A stretch of 64,000 bases of DNA from Bacteroidales bacterium (GCA_017959005.1 JAGDBO010000004.1:1-64000), one strand, 5' to 3'; positions 9,341 to 18,352 are shown, counted from the first letter of the stretch. Numbers and translations: made by a program. The notes: a model not told the origin generated them from the letters alone.

Positions 9341-9437
9341 TTCCAGCGTCCCTGTTTTCCGGACACCTGGCACGTTTTACCCCACTTTTCGTTCCCAGCG
9401 TCCCTGTTTTCCGGACACCTGGAACGTTTTACCCCCC
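9341..9437 (-). repeat. R1 palindromic repeats, 2 units, 3' of the RAYT gene
   Basis: Two units of the 52-bp family in minus orientation (GTCCCTGTTTTCCGGACACC), ending 3 bp from the RAYT stop. They lie between the convergent symporter and RAYT genes. The 9162-9340 stretch before them holds no gene that I can support. Confidence 0.93.
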
Positions 9438-9439
9438 CA

Positions 9440-10294
9440 CTAAAATTCTTCCAACAGCCTGCACACCTCTTCAAACGGCATTCCTGAAACGCGGGATAGC
9501 TGGTTAGGCTCGGATGAAAATCTATACCTAAGTTGTTTAAGAATCTCAGATTTCTGAACATCAGTCAAATCTCCAAAACTCTTTTTTCTGAAAAGAGAGA
9601 CAACTAAATCCTGCATTGCAGAAAAAATCAATTGATCTTTGAATGAAGGAGCCTCTTTTATAAGCTTAGCTTTTGACGAAGATTGAAGAAAAAAGTTCAT
9701 CCTTTTTGCCGACCTATAGAGAGATTCTACCACTTGAGTCTTAACATAAGATATAGGAGAAACAACATCATTCTCGTCTAATAGATAATTAGAAGGAAGT
9801 GATATTTTACTATGGATCAACCTTTTATTCTCTCGATAGCTCAACTCTCCGAGAGTTCGTCTCCTGATCTTGTTTTCATTGAAGAAAACTCCTCCCGTTC
9901 CCCATGGATATCCAGATGGATGTAAACAGATATTTGCTGCTACGCTGTTCATCTGAACGTACGCAATTGCTCTTTCCAAGGATTCGTCATTCGGATGTAA
10001 TTCTTTGAAATCCACCTTATTCTCTCGGAGAAACTCTTTTACAGAATATTTTTTTGAATAATACTGGGAAAAGCGTTTCTTGAAACAAGTGATGAAATCA
10101 ATAGCATCCTCTCTACTCCCACTCAGTACAAAGTGCACATGATTAGACATTAAGATGAATGCCAAAATTTGAACTGATGATGTCGCAGCAAGAATTGCTA
10201 CTTGATTCATGCCGACTTTAAAGTCTTCCTCATCCCTGAACCAAAGTCGGTCTTCTAAATGCTCAGTAGTGACTAGCCAGTAATAATTTTTCAT
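9440..10294 (-). CDS. REP-associated tyrosine transposase (RAYT, Y1/HUH family)
   Basis: Single-strand DNA nuclease-transposase of the IS200/IS605-like Y1 superfamily. The HUH metal-binding motif is in ILMSNHVHFVL (His52 and His54 from this start) and the probable catalytic tyrosine is in AIAYVQMNSVAANI (Tyr112), followed by SGYPWGT, the classical RAYT order. The frame is open to a TTG at 10336, but ATG at 10294 has a GGAG ribosome site 11 bases upstream and is preferred; this gives 284 residues. R1 repeats lie directly on both sides in the same orientation, the hallmark of a RAYT acting on REP hairpins. Confidence 0.9.
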   Translation of the reverse strand: MKNYYWLVTTEHLEDRLWFRDEEDFKVGMNQVAILAATSSVQILAFILMSNHVHFVLSGSREDAIDFITCFKKRFSQYYSKKYSVKEFLRENKVDFKELHPNDESLERAIAYVQMNSVAANICLHPSGYPWGTGGVFFNENKIRRRTLGELSYRENKRLIHSKISLPSNYLLDENDVVSPISYVKTQVVESLYRSAKRMNFFLQSSSKAKLIKEAPSFKDQLIFSAMQDLVVSLFRKKSFGDLTDVQKSEILKQLRYRFSSEPNQLSRVSGMPFEEVCRLLEEF

Positions 10295-10525
10295 ACCCAA
10301 ATCTCCATAATTTGTTTTAATAATTTCTTTTCTCAAATCTCACTCCCCGTTACTAAAACTTTCTTTCTCCCTATACTAAACCTCTCATTCTCAACACACT
10401 CTCCAATAATACTACTCAGCTCATTCACAAAGTTAGCAAAATACTTTAAACAAGCCTAACACTTGATTTAAGAAAATGAAAAATTGGTTTGAGGTGAAGA
10501 GTACATTATTCATTTGCTATGATGT

Positions 10526-10613
10526 TCCCAGCGTCCCTGTTTTCCGGACACCGGGAACGTTTTACCCCCATTTTCGTTCCCAGCGTCCCTAAATTCCGGA
10601 CACCGGGAACACT
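10526..10613 (-). repeat. R1 palindromic repeats, 2 units, 5' of the RAYT gene
   Basis: Two minus-orientation units with loops TGTTTTCCG and TAAATTCCG. Stem mismatches here are wobble type (G-T), so the hairpin is kept. The 10337-10525 spacer between these units and the RAYT gene is AT-rich and shows nothing else. Confidence 0.93.
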
Positions 10614-10639
10614 TGATAAATCAACAGAGTTCTTAACGT

Positions 10640-10690
10640 GTTTATATAGCTCTGACTGCTACTTGATTCATATCGACTTTGAAGTTGTAT
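10640..10690 (-). pseudogene. Fragment of a second RAYT gene
   Basis: On the minus strand this piece reads YNFKVDMNQVAVRAI followed by a stop. It matches the RAYT segment EDFKVGMNQVAILAA at 10195-10230, and the DNA is near-identical (TGCTACTTGATTCAT then CGACTTT in both). It sits between the 10526-10613 R1 repeats and the 14-bp array, so a second RAYT copy probably stood here and was mostly deleted. Confidence 0.6.
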
Positions 10691-10718
10691 AGCAACCGGG
10701 CGGAGGCAGCATCGGTGA

Positions 10719-10956
10719 GAATGCGCCGGAACGAATGCGCCGGAACGAATGCGCCGGAGTGAATGCGCCGGGGTGAATGCATCGGAGGGAATGCATCGAA
10801 GTGAATGCGCCAGAACGAATGCGCCGGAGTGAATGCGCCGGGGTGAATGCGCCGGGGTGAATGCGCCAGAACGAATGCATCGAAGTGAATGCGCCAGAAC
10901 GAATGCATCGAAGTGAATGCGCCAGAACGAATGCGCCGGAGTGAATGCGCCGGAGA
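10719..10956. repeat. 14-bp tandem repeat, 17 units
   Basis: GAATGCGCCGGAAC and close variants (ATCGAAGT, GCCGGGGT, GCCAGAAC) repeat with an exact 14-bp period from 10719 to 10956 (238 bp, 17 units). All three minus-strand frames stay open through it because 14 is not a multiple of 3 and no unit holds a stop; this does not indicate a gene. It lies just beyond the terminator of tRNA-Phe. Confidence 0.95.
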
Positions 10957-10982
10957 TACAGCGCCACTGGGGCATCAACAAA

Positions 10983-11010
10983 TAAGACTCGCGGTTGCGA
11001 GTCTTCTTTT
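10983..11010 (-). terminator. Intrinsic terminator of tRNA-Phe
   Basis: AGACTCGC, a 4-base loop and GCGAGTCT form a perfect stem, with T-rich flanks on both sides. It starts a few bases past the 3' end of the minus-strand tRNA. Confidence 0.75.
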
Positions 11011-11013
11011 GCT

Positions 11014-11089
11014 TGGTGGTGCCTCCGGGAGTCGAACCAGGGACACAAGGATTTTCAGTCCTTTGCTCTACCAGATGAGCTAAGGCACC
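11014..11089 (-). tRNA. tRNA-Phe (GAA)
   Basis: The minus strand folds as a complete 76-nt cloverleaf. The acceptor pairs GGTGCCT with AGGCACC, the D arm is GCTCATCTGGTAGAGC, the anticodon loop CTGAAAA gives anticodon GAA, the T arm contains GGTTCGACTCC, and CCA is encoded at the 3' end. Confidence 0.97.
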
Positions 11090-11103
11090 AGCAAATGGGA
11101 GTG

Positions 11104-11134
11104 CAAATATATGGATTATTTTTAATTTTGCAAC
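11104..11134 (-). promoter_or_regulatory. Bacteroidota-type promoter for tRNA-Phe
   Basis: On the minus strand a TATATTTG box (11104-11111; consensus TAnnTTTG) lies 15 bp upstream of the tRNA, preceded after 19 bp by GTTG (11131-11134) as the -33 element. Confidence 0.6.
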
Positions 11135-11135
11135 A

Positions 11136-13394
11136 ATGGTTGGGGAATTTAAATATGCATCTGTAATTCTCCCTGTGAAATTCTCACAGGAGATCTTCTA
11201 CTTACTACCTGACTCTCAAGTAACTGTGGGTAGCTGGGTTAAGGTGCAACTAGCCACAAAGACCTACGACGGAGTAGTTTACAGGGTGCTGTCAAAACCT
11301 CAGCTCCCGCGTTATGCTGAAGGTCTTGAGATAAAACCAATCATGGAGGTGGAAGAGCGCCCAAAGGTAGAGATTACAGAGATTAAGTTTTGGGAGACCG
11401 TTTCAAAGTACTGGCTCTGCACCATCGGGGAGGTCTTTAAGGCGGCCTATCCCGTTCAGATTCTAAAACAGGAGGAGGTTAAAGCGCACAAGACTCCTCA
11501 GGATATTTTCTCCCAAATAGATATTGAAAAGAAAGATGGAAAGAAGAGGGGGCAGTGTGAAAAGATTGAACTTTCTGAGGCACAGAAGACAGCCTATCTG
11601 GAGATAGAAAAGGCCATTGAGAGTAAGACAGTTCTGCTTGAAGGAGTTACCGGAAGTGGAAAGACAGAGGTTTATATTAAGTTGATAGATAAAGAGTTGT
11701 ATCAGGGTAAGGATGTGCTGTACATGGTTCCGGAAATTTCTATGAGCACTCAGTTGGAGGAGCGTCTTAAGAGGCATTACGGAGCAAGACTCTTTACATT
11801 CCACTCCGCGCAGACTACTGCAAAGAAGAAACTCATAAGAGAGATTCTCTCCTTCAAAGGTGCTGAGAAAAAGCCGGTTGTGGTGCTGGGAACCCGCTCT
11901 TCTGTATTCCTTCCTTTCAACAATCTGGGACTCATTGTCATAGATGAGGAGCATGATTCCAGTTACAAGCAGGAGGATCCTGCACCAAGATATAACGGCA
12001 GAGACGCTGCATTATTTTTAGCTCAGATACACAAAGCTAAAGTGCTGATGGGCAGCGCAACACCGTCATTTGAAACACTCTTTAACTGCATAAGCAGAAA
12101 GTTTGCAAGAGTCCTTCTCAAGGAGAAATATTTCACATCTCCTGCACCTGAAGTTACCGTCATTGATACTATCTGGACTCGCAAGAGTCATCAGATGAAG
12201 GGCAGTTTCTCTCAACAGCTTATCAATCTGATAGATAAGACTTTAGAAGATAAAAAGCAGGTGCTCGTTTTCCGCAATATACGCTCTTTTGCACCGGTTG
12301 TTCAGTGTGCGGATTGCGGAGAGATCATAAAGTGTCCGCACTGCAACGTGCCTATGAGTTATCACCGTTATGACAACACATTAAGGTGCCATTACTGTGA
12401 AACTAAATGGAATATGGCTCTCGCAGAGTGTCCTAAGTGCAAGGGTAAAAACCTGGAATTCAGAGGTGCCGGTACTGAGCGCATTGAGGAGGAATTGAAG
12501 GAGCTCTTCCCAAATGTAAACATTGCAAGATATGACAGGGATATTTCACTGAGCCGCAAAACCGCAGAGAAGGTTCTTAAGCAATTCTCTGAGGGGGAGA
12601 TTGATATACTGGTAGGCACTCAGATGATAAGCAAAGGTTTTGACTTCAAAAACCTTACACTTGTTGCCGTAATTCAGGCAGATACCATCCTATCTCAACA
12701 GGATTTCAGAGCAGATGAAAAGTCTATGCAACTCTTCATTCAATTGCTTGGAAGAAGCGGAAGAAGAGACGGCAAAGGTCATCTGGTTATTCAGACAAAC
12801 CAGAAGGACCATCCTGTAATTCAGGAGATTGTAGCAATGGCTCGCCGTATGGAGGAGCAAGAGAAACAGCAGGAGGAGCAACAGAGAGAGGCCTTTGACG
12901 GGGTGCAGAAGTCTGCGAAGTGGAGTGAGGCTGCCAGTCTGCAGACCATAGTTGATGGTAAGGAATCTTTAGAGAGTGAGAATCAGACAGATGGTAAAGC
13001 CGATGGCAGTGAGCAACCAATGGCAGAGAGAAAGGAAAATGTTGAGTTGAAGGTTGAAAACAGTACCAATATGATGGCTGAAAGAAGTATGTACTGCTTC
13101 CCGCCGTTTGTAAGGATGGTGAACATTACGCTCAAGCACAAGAATTTACACAAGCTCACCAGTATTGCAATGTCTCTTTCTCACGTACTCAAGAATACTA
13201 AAGCATACACGGCGATTGAGGTGAGCGGTCCGTTCACTCCTAGAATTGAGAAGGTTAGAGACGAGTATCAAATATGCTTCACTATAAAGTTTGCCCGTGA
13301 CAAGATGCTCTCTCAGAACAAGGAGGGTCTGAGAGGGGTCCTTGAAGCGCTCAAACTTCCAGTTCAGGTCAACATAGACGTTGATCCTTCATAA
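11136..13394 (+). CDS. priA: Primosomal replication-restart helicase PriA
   Basis: 3'-5' DNA helicase that reloads the replisome at collapsed forks. The 752-residue protein has the N-terminal DNA-binding domain (about 1-110), Walker A GVTGSGKT (170-177), DEEH (270-273), eight zinc-binding cysteines in four CxxC pairs (391/394, 400/403, 418/421, 432/435) and helicase motif VI LLGRSGRR (about 537-544). An unusual low-complexity stretch rich in Gln, Glu, Ser and Asp, about 75 residues (572-648), separates the last helicase motif from the C-terminal MYCFPPFVRM. Read divergently from tRNA-Phe; a TAATTTTG box at 11123 lies almost on the start codon. Confidence 0.96.
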   Translation: MVGEFKYASVILPVKFSQEIFYLLPDSQVTVGSWVKVQLATKTYDGVVYRVLSKPQLPRYAEGLEIKPIMEVEERPKVEITEIKFWETVSKYWLCTIGEVFKAAYPVQILKQEEVKAHKTPQDIFSQIDIEKKDGKKRGQCEKIELSEAQKTAYLEIEKAIESKTVLLEGVTGSGKTEVYIKLIDKELYQGKDVLYMVPEISMSTQLEERLKRHYGARLFTFHSAQTTAKKKLIREILSFKGAEKKPVVVLGTRSSVFLPFNNLGLIVIDEEHDSSYKQEDPAPRYNGRDAALFLAQIHKAKVLMGSATPSFETLFNCISRKFARVLLKEKYFTSPAPEVTVIDTIWTRKSHQMKGSFSQQLINLIDKTLEDKKQVLVFRNIRSFAPVVQCADCGEIIKCPHCNVPMSYHRYDNTLRCHYCETKWNMALAECPKCKGKNLEFRGAGTERIEEELKELFPNVNIARYDRDISLSRKTAEKVLKQFSEGEIDILVGTQMISKGFDFKNLTLVAVIQADTILSQQDFRADEKSMQLFIQLLGRSGRRDGKGHLVIQTNQKDHPVIQEIVAMARRMEEQEKQQEEQQREAFDGVQKSAKWSEAASLQTIVDGKESLESENQTDGKADGSEQPMAERKENVELKVENSTNMMAERSMYCFPPFVRMVNITLKHKNLHKLTSIAMSLSHVLKNTKAYTAIEVSGPFTPRIEKVRDEYQICFTIKFARDKMLSQNKEGLRGVLEALKLPVQVNIDVDPS

Positions 13395-13420
13395 CATCAA
13401 ATTCTTTAACGATAATATTT

Positions 13421-13636
13421 TAGTGTTCCCGGTGTCCGGTTTTTGGGGACACTGGAAACGAAAAAGGGGGTAAAACGTGCCCGGTGTCCGGTTTTTGGGG
13501 ACACTGGAAACGAAAAAGGGGGTAAAACGTTCCCGGTGTCCGGTTTTTGGGGACACTGGAAACGAAAAGGGGGGTAAAACGTTCCCGGTGTCCGGTTTAA
13601 ACGCTAAAGGTGTCCGAAAATAGGGACACCTTAAGC
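13421..13636 (+). repeat. R1 palindromic repeat array, about 4 units plus a variant hairpin
   Basis: Units with loop GGTTTTTGG and right arm GGACACTGGAAACG repeat every 52 bp between the convergent priA and phosphatase genes. The last unit runs into a related palindrome, AAGGTGTCC / GGACACCTT. The right arm GGAAACG no longer pairs fully with GTTCCC, so this is a diverged subfamily. Confidence 0.92.
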
Positions 13637-13687
13637 ATTTAGAACTAGATGGAGGGATGAGGAGAGCTGAATAGCAGGCTGCAGCAG

Positions 13688-15106
13688 TTACTTCAAAGGG
13701 GATTGGGAGAGGATGTCCTGGTAGAAGGCTTTCACCTTGTCCCACTCGTAGTAAGGGAAGTTGTCCGTCTCCACAGGGAGCGTGGCCTCGTGCTCGTTGA
13801 GGAGGACCTTGATTAGCACAGGCGCATTCTTCTTGCCGTAGAAGATGAACTGGAGGTTCCCGGCCTTAGGAATGTAATGGTTCATGTTCCAGACATTTGC
13901 AAGGTTGTCCATATTGGTTTCATAGACTCCGGCACCGTCTATGTTCATAAGTGAACAGAGAGGAAGGAGGTTGGAGTCATGACCAAAACGGAGAGTTGCA
14001 CCGCCGCAAACGGTTCCCGTTGTACCCACTGCGTTAATGACTGAGTCTGCGGTCTTTATGATGTTCTTCAGAAGGTAGGTCTGGCGGAACGGAGTAACAC
14101 GCTGACCCATATCGCTGAAGCCTGCATATCTGTAGGAACTTACATTTCTGTAAAGGTTCAAATTGTAGAGTTCATCCAGTGTAACGTACTCAAAGAGAGA
14201 AATATCCAGGTCTGTGTTAGGCAGACTTATTGCAATTTCTCCAACGTCATATACCAGAAAATCTGCCTTATACTTTCTTGTCTTCTCCGGGTTATCCTTG
14301 TAAGCATACTTCTCGTTGAATGTCTTGAAGAAAGAGGTATCCTTCAGCAGGGCAGCTGCAAGACGCTCACCGTGAATGGTTTTACTGCGGAAGTTCAGCA
14401 TAAGTTCCCTATTCTCTTCAGACGATGTGATTTTATTGAAGAAGCCGTCCGGATCCTGATTGTTCATGTAGTACATATCATGATGAGAGGCGTCATTGGT
14501 AATGTTGAGAGTTGGATTTAACTCCTTGAATCTCATGCAGGCAGCCTCCATACTGAGTATGCATCTGATGACAACCGTAGAGCGTGCATCTATGTTTGCA
14601 TTCTTCTTAAAGACCTCCGGGAAGTTCTTGTACATTCTTCCTGCAATCTCTCGATGTTGCTGAGCACCAAGCCGTGTGAGCTCTCCGTAACGCCCTTTGG
14701 CAGCAGCCGCCACAACCTCCAACTTCTTTAAAACTTCCTCACCCTGATCGGTTAACACTCCTGCCTCCTTTGCCTTCTGCAGGAAGTAAACCGGTTCAGT
14801 GTAGGTTCTGGTGCTGATTAACCATCTGGAGCCATGTCTTCCGTAATGGCTGATATAGAATGGATTATATCCCTTAGGTGCTTTGGTCAAGGCAGGAATG
14901 GAAGCCGGGTTTGCATCCGTAATAGGATAAGGGCTGTAGTCTGAAAGCACCAGGGAGAAATTCTCCTCCACCTGCTGGCGGTCCGGAACCGCATATACTT
15001 TGCTGGTTTGAGGGCCTTTATAAGGCTGTGCATTCAATGATGTCTCTGCAGAAACAACGGCCGCAAGTGCAAGAGCCGCAACTGAAAGGATATAAACTCT
15101 TCTCAT
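13688..15106 (-). CDS. Exported histidine-type acid phosphatase (possible phytase/MINPP-like)
   Basis: Secreted or periplasmic phosphomonoesterase of the histidine phosphatase superfamily, branch 2. The ATG at 15106 gives a clean signal peptide (MRRVYILSVAALALAAVVSA); an ATG at 15115 is equally possible, and the frame stays open to 15157. The catalytic RHGSR lies at residues 89-93 and the proton-donor motif GHDSN at about 375-379. Length (472 residues) and architecture fit multiple inositol polyphosphate phosphatases known from gut Bacteroidales, but the substrate is inferred. Single gene, convergent with priA. Confidence 0.85.
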   Translation of the reverse strand: MRRVYILSVAALALAAVVSAETSLNAQPYKGPQTSKVYAVPDRQQVEENFSLVLSDYSPYPITDANPASIPALTKAPKGYNPFYISHYGRHGSRWLISTRTYTEPVYFLQKAKEAGVLTDQGEEVLKKLEVVAAAAKGRYGELTRLGAQQHREIAGRMYKNFPEVFKKNANIDARSTVVIRCILSMEAACMRFKELNPTLNITNDASHHDMYYMNNQDPDGFFNKITSSEENRELMLNFRSKTIHGERLAAALLKDTSFFKTFNEKYAYKDNPEKTRKYKADFLVYDVGEIAISLPNTDLDISLFEYVTLDELYNLNLYRNVSSYRYAGFSDMGQRVTPFRQTYLLKNIIKTADSVINAVGTTGTVCGGATLRFGHDSNLLPLCSLMNIDGAGVYETNMDNLANVWNMNHYIPKAGNLQFIFYGKKNAPVLIKVLLNEHEATLPVETDNFPYYEWDKVKAFYQDILSQSPLK

Positions 15107-15406
15107 AAAAATCATCTTTATTGATTTTGGTGTATTATCTTTGTTCCCCGAAAGCAAGTTATTGTTACTGCCAAGTGGATTCTCTTCTGAGAATTCGAGG
15201 AGTTGGCTACCCTCGGCAATAGCTTGTTATTTTTATTTTTCTAAACTGTCATCTCTTAATTACTGTTCAACAAATTTAGCGGTTTTTGGTGAGATTTACT
15301 ATTCAATAAAGGAGAAGCTCTTTGATGGGGGGCTAACAAATTTAGCGGGGTTAGATTTACCGCGATTGGTGAGATTTACCTATCTTTGAAAGCAAATTAG
15401 AAAACG
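15107..15406. other. Divergent intergenic region with hairpins and a direct repeat
   Basis: No gene is seen. ATTCTC/GAGAAT forms a tight hairpin near 15180, enclosed by CAAGTTATTG / CAATAGCTTG (about 15157 and 15223). The phrases ACAAATTTAGCGG and GGTGAGATTTAC each occur twice between about 15268 and 15380. The region separates the divergent phosphatase and DUF4421 genes. Confidence 0.55.
15381..15388 (+). promoter_or_regulatory. -7 promoter box (TATCTTTG)
   Basis: Matches the Bacteroidota TAnnTTTG box 19 bp before the start codon of the DUF4421 gene. No convincing -33 element was picked out. Confidence 0.5.
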
Positions 15407-16450
15407 ATGTTCAAAAAACTCTCTCTTTTCCTGATAGTTATCTCGCTTACAGCCGCCTCTCTTAACGGACAGGGACTCTCGCACTTCCTTGGCAAGGTGG
15501 ACAACATGCTTGCACATTTGGAGTCCTCCGGCATAGATACCAACTACATAGGTGTTCACAAACACCACTGGTCAATCTTTCTAAACAGGTATCTGTCAGA
15601 TATGAACCTCAACATAGTAAGTAATCTGGATCCAGATTTCTTTGGAAGGGTTGACATTAAAATTGATACAGATCCTCAAAAACAGATGGCTATTGGTGCA
15701 TATTACAGAGGTTACGGATTCTCATACTCTTGGGATACCCAGAAAGGATACAGAAAAGATCTCTCGTTTTCCACCTACTCCTCTCCTGTTGGAATGGAGC
15801 TCAGGTATCATAAAACCAATATGATACACGGAACTATCCATGCAGGAATTCTGGATGAACTCTATAAGCAGGGACGTATTCCGGACGATACCATGAAGAT
15901 AAATTCCGGAGCCGCCAAGGTGACCTCTTTCATTCTGAATGCTTACTATCTCTTCAATACCAAGACTTTCTCTTACTCCTCCGCGATGACTTACAGCACT
16001 TACCAAAAGAAGAGTGCGGGAAGCTTCTTTGCGGGAGTGACCATACATCAGCAAAGGCTCAGTTTTAATGATGAGACTCTCTCTCGTATGGCCCAGATTA
16101 ACAGCGTAAAATCCAGACAGTTATCTTTTGGTTTGGGTTACGCATACAACTGGGTTGTGGCTCCAAGACTTCTCTTCCACGCCTCCGTGCTCCCTATGCT
16201 CCTTATTACGGACAAGCACGGCTCATACGCAAAGGACTGGGATGATAAAATGGATAAGGTGTTTGGGGACAAGACACGTGTAACGTACAACTATGTCTTA
16301 AGAGGCTCTCTCTCTTACCGTTGGGCGCATGACAGATTCCAGGTGGGAATTGCCGGACTCTATAACAACTTCAGAGTTGGTAAGAAAAAGAGTTATTACG
16401 TCTTCTCGGATGACTGGACAGTCAGAACCTTCTTCTGCGTAAGATTTTAA
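15407..16450 (+). CDS. DUF4421 family outer-membrane-type protein
   Basis: Exported protein of 347 residues with a signal peptide (about 1-22) and a series of alternating aromatic/hydrophobic strands typical of an outer-membrane beta-barrel, ending in Phe (FFCVRF), as barrel proteins often do. The sequence matches my recollection of DUF4421 proteins of Bacteroidales (for example LNRYLSDMNLNIVSN and AIGAYYRGYGFSYSW). Function is unknown. It is transcribed alone, with the minus-strand lipid kinase gene convergent downstream. Confidence 0.75.
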   Translation: MFKKLSLFLIVISLTAASLNGQGLSHFLGKVDNMLAHLESSGIDTNYIGVHKHHWSIFLNRYLSDMNLNIVSNLDPDFFGRVDIKIDTDPQKQMAIGAYYRGYGFSYSWDTQKGYRKDLSFSTYSSPVGMELRYHKTNMIHGTIHAGILDELYKQGRIPDDTMKINSGAAKVTSFILNAYYLFNTKTFSYSSAMTYSTYQKKSAGSFFAGVTIHQQRLSFNDETLSRMAQINSVKSRQLSFGLGYAYNWVVAPRLLFHASVLPMLLITDKHGSYAKDWDDKMDKVFGDKTRVTYNYVLRGSLSYRWAHDRFQVGIAGLYNNFRVGKKKSYYVFSDDWTVRTFFCVRF

Positions 16451-16535
16451 GACATCTCTGGGGTTTACCACTTATGAAGTTGGTGACAGGATTGAGGGTT
16501 TGAATCTAGAAAAGCGGGGGAGATGTTTTGGTCTG

Positions 16536-17480
16536 TTATTCCTTGTAGGAGTGGCCGACGACTACTCGGATGCTGCGGGGAACGAGCTCAAAACGGAATG
16601 GGGAGGTACCAACCGCCTCACCGTCTATCTCTATACGGGTTTCCGGAGTGGTGTTTATCTCTATGGTCTTGCACTGGCGGAAGAGAACACTCGGAAGTGA
16701 GTAGATCTTGCCTGTAAAGAGCATTTTGAATTTTCTGAGGACTTTGAACTTACTCATATGGGTTATGATGGTTAGGTCCATAAGACCGTCATCTACAGCG
16801 GCGTTTGGTGTCTGCTGCATACCGCCTCCGTTATACTTTCCAATACCAACGGCTCCGGAAAAGACCATTCCGTTGTAGAAAGGCTCTCCATCTACTTTAA
16901 TGTCAAAATGTTTGGAGGTATATTTCAGAAAAGTGTTGAATGTGCTTCTTAAATAGAGGCTTTTGCCATATTTTCCCTGGTCTTTGAGGTTGTTGTACTT
17001 CATATTGACAACGGCATCAAATCCCAGTCCTGCTACGTTTGCCATATAGCGAATATGGGGAACTCTGGTCTCAAAGAACTCCACCTTTCCCACATCCTGG
17101 AGCACTGTCCTTTTCTGAACCAGGGCATCTACTGCCTCGGAGTAGGTTGAGGAGATGCCGTACATACGGATCCAGTCGTTACCTGTACCGGCAGGAATCA
17201 CCGCCAGGTAGATATCTGTAGTTGGAACCTCTTTTTGGATGAAGATGCCGTTAACCACCTCGTGAATGGTGCCGTCTCCCCCTACTGCCACAATGTGACG
17301 GAACCCGTCATTTATGGCTTTTACAGTAAGTTCTATGGCGTGGAATTTATGTTCGGTGAATACGCAGGTAAATCTCAAACCGCTGTTATACATCTGGTTG
17401 GAGATAATGGGCCAGTCCTTAAGACCACGCCCGCTACCTGCCTTGGGGTTCACAATCACCATCCATTTTTCTGTTGTCAT
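16536..17480 (-). CDS. Diacylglycerol kinase family lipid kinase
   Basis: Lipid kinase of the DgkB/YegS/BmrU group, probably phosphorylating diacylglycerol or a sphingoid lipid at the inner membrane. The 314-residue protein has NPKAGSGRG (11-19), the nucleotide-binding GGDGTIHEVVNG (67-78) and IPAGTGNDW (95-103), and the C-terminal DGEAVG loop near residue 290. Length is standard. Bacteroidales make sphingolipids, so ceramide or sphingosine is a possible substrate, but nothing in the sequence decides this. Single gene, divergent from parA. Confidence 0.92.
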   Translation of the reverse strand: MTTEKWMVIVNPKAGSGRGLKDWPIISNQMYNSGLRFTCVFTEHKFHAIELTVKAINDGFRHIVAVGGDGTIHEVVNGIFIQKEVPTTDIYLAVIPAGTGNDWIRMYGISSTYSEAVDALVQKRTVLQDVGKVEFFETRVPHIRYMANVAGLGFDAVVNMKYNNLKDQGKYGKSLYLRSTFNTFLKYTSKHFDIKVDGEPFYNGMVFSGAVGIGKYNGGGMQQTPNAAVDDGLMDLTIITHMSKFKVLRKFKMLFTGKIYSLPSVLFRQCKTIEINTTPETRIEIDGEAVGTSPFRFELVPRSIRVVVGHSYKE

Positions 17481-17546
17481 ACGGCATGCTTTCTGAAGAC
17501 AAAGATAATAAATTAAGGAGTCTTTATTCAGTGCCGATTTTTTTGT

Positions 17547-17554
17547 TATTTTTG
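17547..17554 (+). promoter_or_regulatory. -7 promoter box (TATTTTTG) before parA
   Basis: TAnnTTTG match 18 bp upstream of the parA ATG at 17573, supporting that start over the longer open frame beginning at 17474. Confidence 0.5.
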
Positions 17555-17572
17555 TACGTTAAGCATTTTTAT

Positions 17573-18352
17573 ATGGGAAAAGTTATTGCAATAGCTAATC
17601 AGAAGGGTGGCGTGGGCAAGACAACCACCGCCATCAACCTTGCTGCATCCTTGGCCGTGCTGGAGAAAAAGACCCTGCTTATTGATGCTGACCCTCAGGC
17701 CAATGCAACATCAGGTTTGAACTTCAACCCCAACTCCACAGATAAGAAGACCATCTATGAAGTCCTTATAGGAACCAGAAAGATAGAGGATATACTTTTG
17801 GAGACTGAGATTAAGAACCTCTATGTGGCTCCCTCTCATATCAATCTGGCTGGAGCGGAGATAGAGTTGGTGGAGAATATTGAGGATGTAGAGGAGAGGG
17901 CCAATGCAATGAAGAGAGGGCTGGCCTCAGTAAGAGACAAATTTGACTACATAATCATAGATTGTGCACCGTCACTGGCAACCGTTACCATAAACGCACT
18001 GGTGGCTGCAGACTCAGTAATCATCCCTATCCAGAGTGAATTCTTTGCTCTTGAAGGTTTGGGCAAACTCCTCAACAACATCAAGTTGATACAGGGAGAA
18101 TTGAACCCGGACCTCACTATTGAGGGCTTTTTACTCACGATGTTCGACTCCCGTCTGCGCCTGGCAAACCAGGTTGCAGAAGATGTCCGCCTCCACTTTG
18201 GCAATATGGTGTTTGAGACCATCATCAACAGAAACGTCCGTCTTTCAGAGGCCCCTAGCCACGGAAAACCGGTCATTTTGTATGACGCTCTCAGCAACGG
18301 ATCAAACAATTACCTCAACCTCGCAAAGGAGGTTATAGCTAAAAACCTTTAG
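17573..18352 (+). CDS. parA: Chromosome partitioning ATPase ParA (Soj)
   Basis: Walker-type ATPase that with ParB moves the replication origin region. From the ATG at 17573 the 259-residue protein starts MGKVIAIANQKGGVGKTT, with the deviant Walker A KGGVGKTT at 11-18, and includes DADPQANAT and IIIDCAPSL. The open frame upstream to 17474 is spurious: it lacks any family similarity and crosses the -7 box. parB follows 3 bp after the stop. The parA-parB-DUF5683-mltD order is common in Bacteroidales chromosomes. Confidence 0.97.
   Translation: MGKVIAIANQKGGVGKTTTAINLAASLAVLEKKTLLIDADPQANATSGLNFNPNSTDKKTIYEVLIGTRKIEDILLETEIKNLYVAPSHINLAGAEIELVENIEDVEERANAMKRGLASVRDKFDYIIIDCAPSLATVTINALVAADSVIIPIQSEFFALEGLGKLLNNIKLIQGELNPDLTIEGFLLTMFDSRLRLANQVAEDVRLHFGNMVFETIINRNVRLSEAPSHGKPVILYDALSNGSNNYLNLAKEVIAKNL

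Noticed and set aside
10589-11048. Three overlapping minus-strand reading frames of 88-130 codons rich in His, Arg, Ala and Phe
   Set aside because: They are produced by the 14-bp tandem repeat, which has no stop in any minus frame; they have no start context, and one runs through the tRNA gene.
17474-17572. N-terminal extension of ParA
   Set aside because: It has no similarity to ParA, and a promoter -7 box lies inside it; ATG 17573 gives the canonical N-terminus.
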